The translations under genes were made by a program, and so were the position numbers. This document shows positions 5,756 through 5,811 of a stretch of 5,811 nucleotides of DNA, in pieces. The stretch is from the NCBI GenBank assembly GCA_031267005.1, contig JAIRZX010000438.1, positions 1 to 5,811 of the forward strand, read 5' to 3'. Below the pieces are notes generated by a model, which saw nothing but the letters and a program-made list of their open reading frames with translations, was not told the DNA's origin and made no database searches. Position 1 is the first letter of the stretch. Every line of letters starts with the position of its first letter. The DNA is from Deltaproteobacteria bacterium. Lineage in GTDB: Bacteria > Desulfobacterota > Desulfarculia > Adiutricales > Adiutricaceae.

Positions 5756-5811
5756 GGGGGGGGCGGGGGGCGGCGGGGGGGGGGGGGCCGGGGCGGGCGG
5801 GGGGGGCGGCG
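5756..5811. repeat. extreme G-rich tail with G-quadruplex potential, at the window edge
   Basis: From 5756 to 5811 the + strand contains only G and C, nearly all G. G runs are 8 (5756-5763), 6 (5765-5770), 13 (5775-5787), 4 (5790-5793), 3 (5795-5797) and 8 (5799-5806). This more than satisfies the pattern of four runs of three or more Gs with short loops. gspE similarity does not continue into it. Real G-rich DNA is possible, but a poly-G sequencing or assembly artefact at a contig end is an equal or better explanation. Confidence 0.8.

Overview
The window reads as a decaying stretch of a bacterial chromosome. No RNA gene, insertion sequence or CRISPR array is visible, and everything coding that I can recognise is on the + strand. 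By eye most of the window is GC-rich (about 60-70% in sampled lines). The one gene still in long open frames (1270-3102) is clearly lower (about 42% in a sampled line). The lineage cannot be fixed from the sequence. The wording of the type II secretion ATPase remnant feels like Desulfobacterota (former Deltaproteobacteria), but that is a weak inference from memory.

Layout. Positions 1-1037 hold no recognisable gene, but 173-406 is a degenerate tandem repeat of about 22 bp with a recurring CCTG-N(2-3)-CAGG core. At 1038-1089 a tandem 8-bp direct repeat and a perfect hairpin overlap a plausible sigma-70 promoter. Positions 1270-3102 are one long reading frame for an AAA-ATPase-like / PD-(D/E)XK nuclease-like protein (PF09820 plus PF08011 type), cut in the middle by two consecutive TAG codons at 2227-2232. 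Positions 3103-4282 are GC-rich, with no recognisable gene, a possible small decayed ORF and a GGC-ARC hexamer microsatellite. Positions 4283 to about 4830 are the N-terminal third of recN, broken by frameshifts and with its start codon apparently changed to ACG. This runs directly into a decayed gspE/pilB-type secretion ATPase lacking its N-terminus (about 4838-5747). That remnant ends in a serine-codon microsatellite, followed by an extreme G-rich tail that reaches the end of the window.

The genes do not form a working pathway. recN (double-strand break repair) and gspE (secretion or pilus motor) are unrelated, and they appear to have been joined by a deletion. The contrast is the main biological point: two housekeeping or surface genes are shredded by indels and missense changes at invariant residues, while the AAA/nuclease gene keeps its motifs and frame apart from the double amber. 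That fits genome reduction in a host-associated bacterium, with a more recently acquired or maintained selfish or defence-like gene, but it is inference. I do not see convincing evidence of a new multi-gene system. The best candidates for a second look are the 22-bp repeat, the double-amber split and the abrupt repeat tail.
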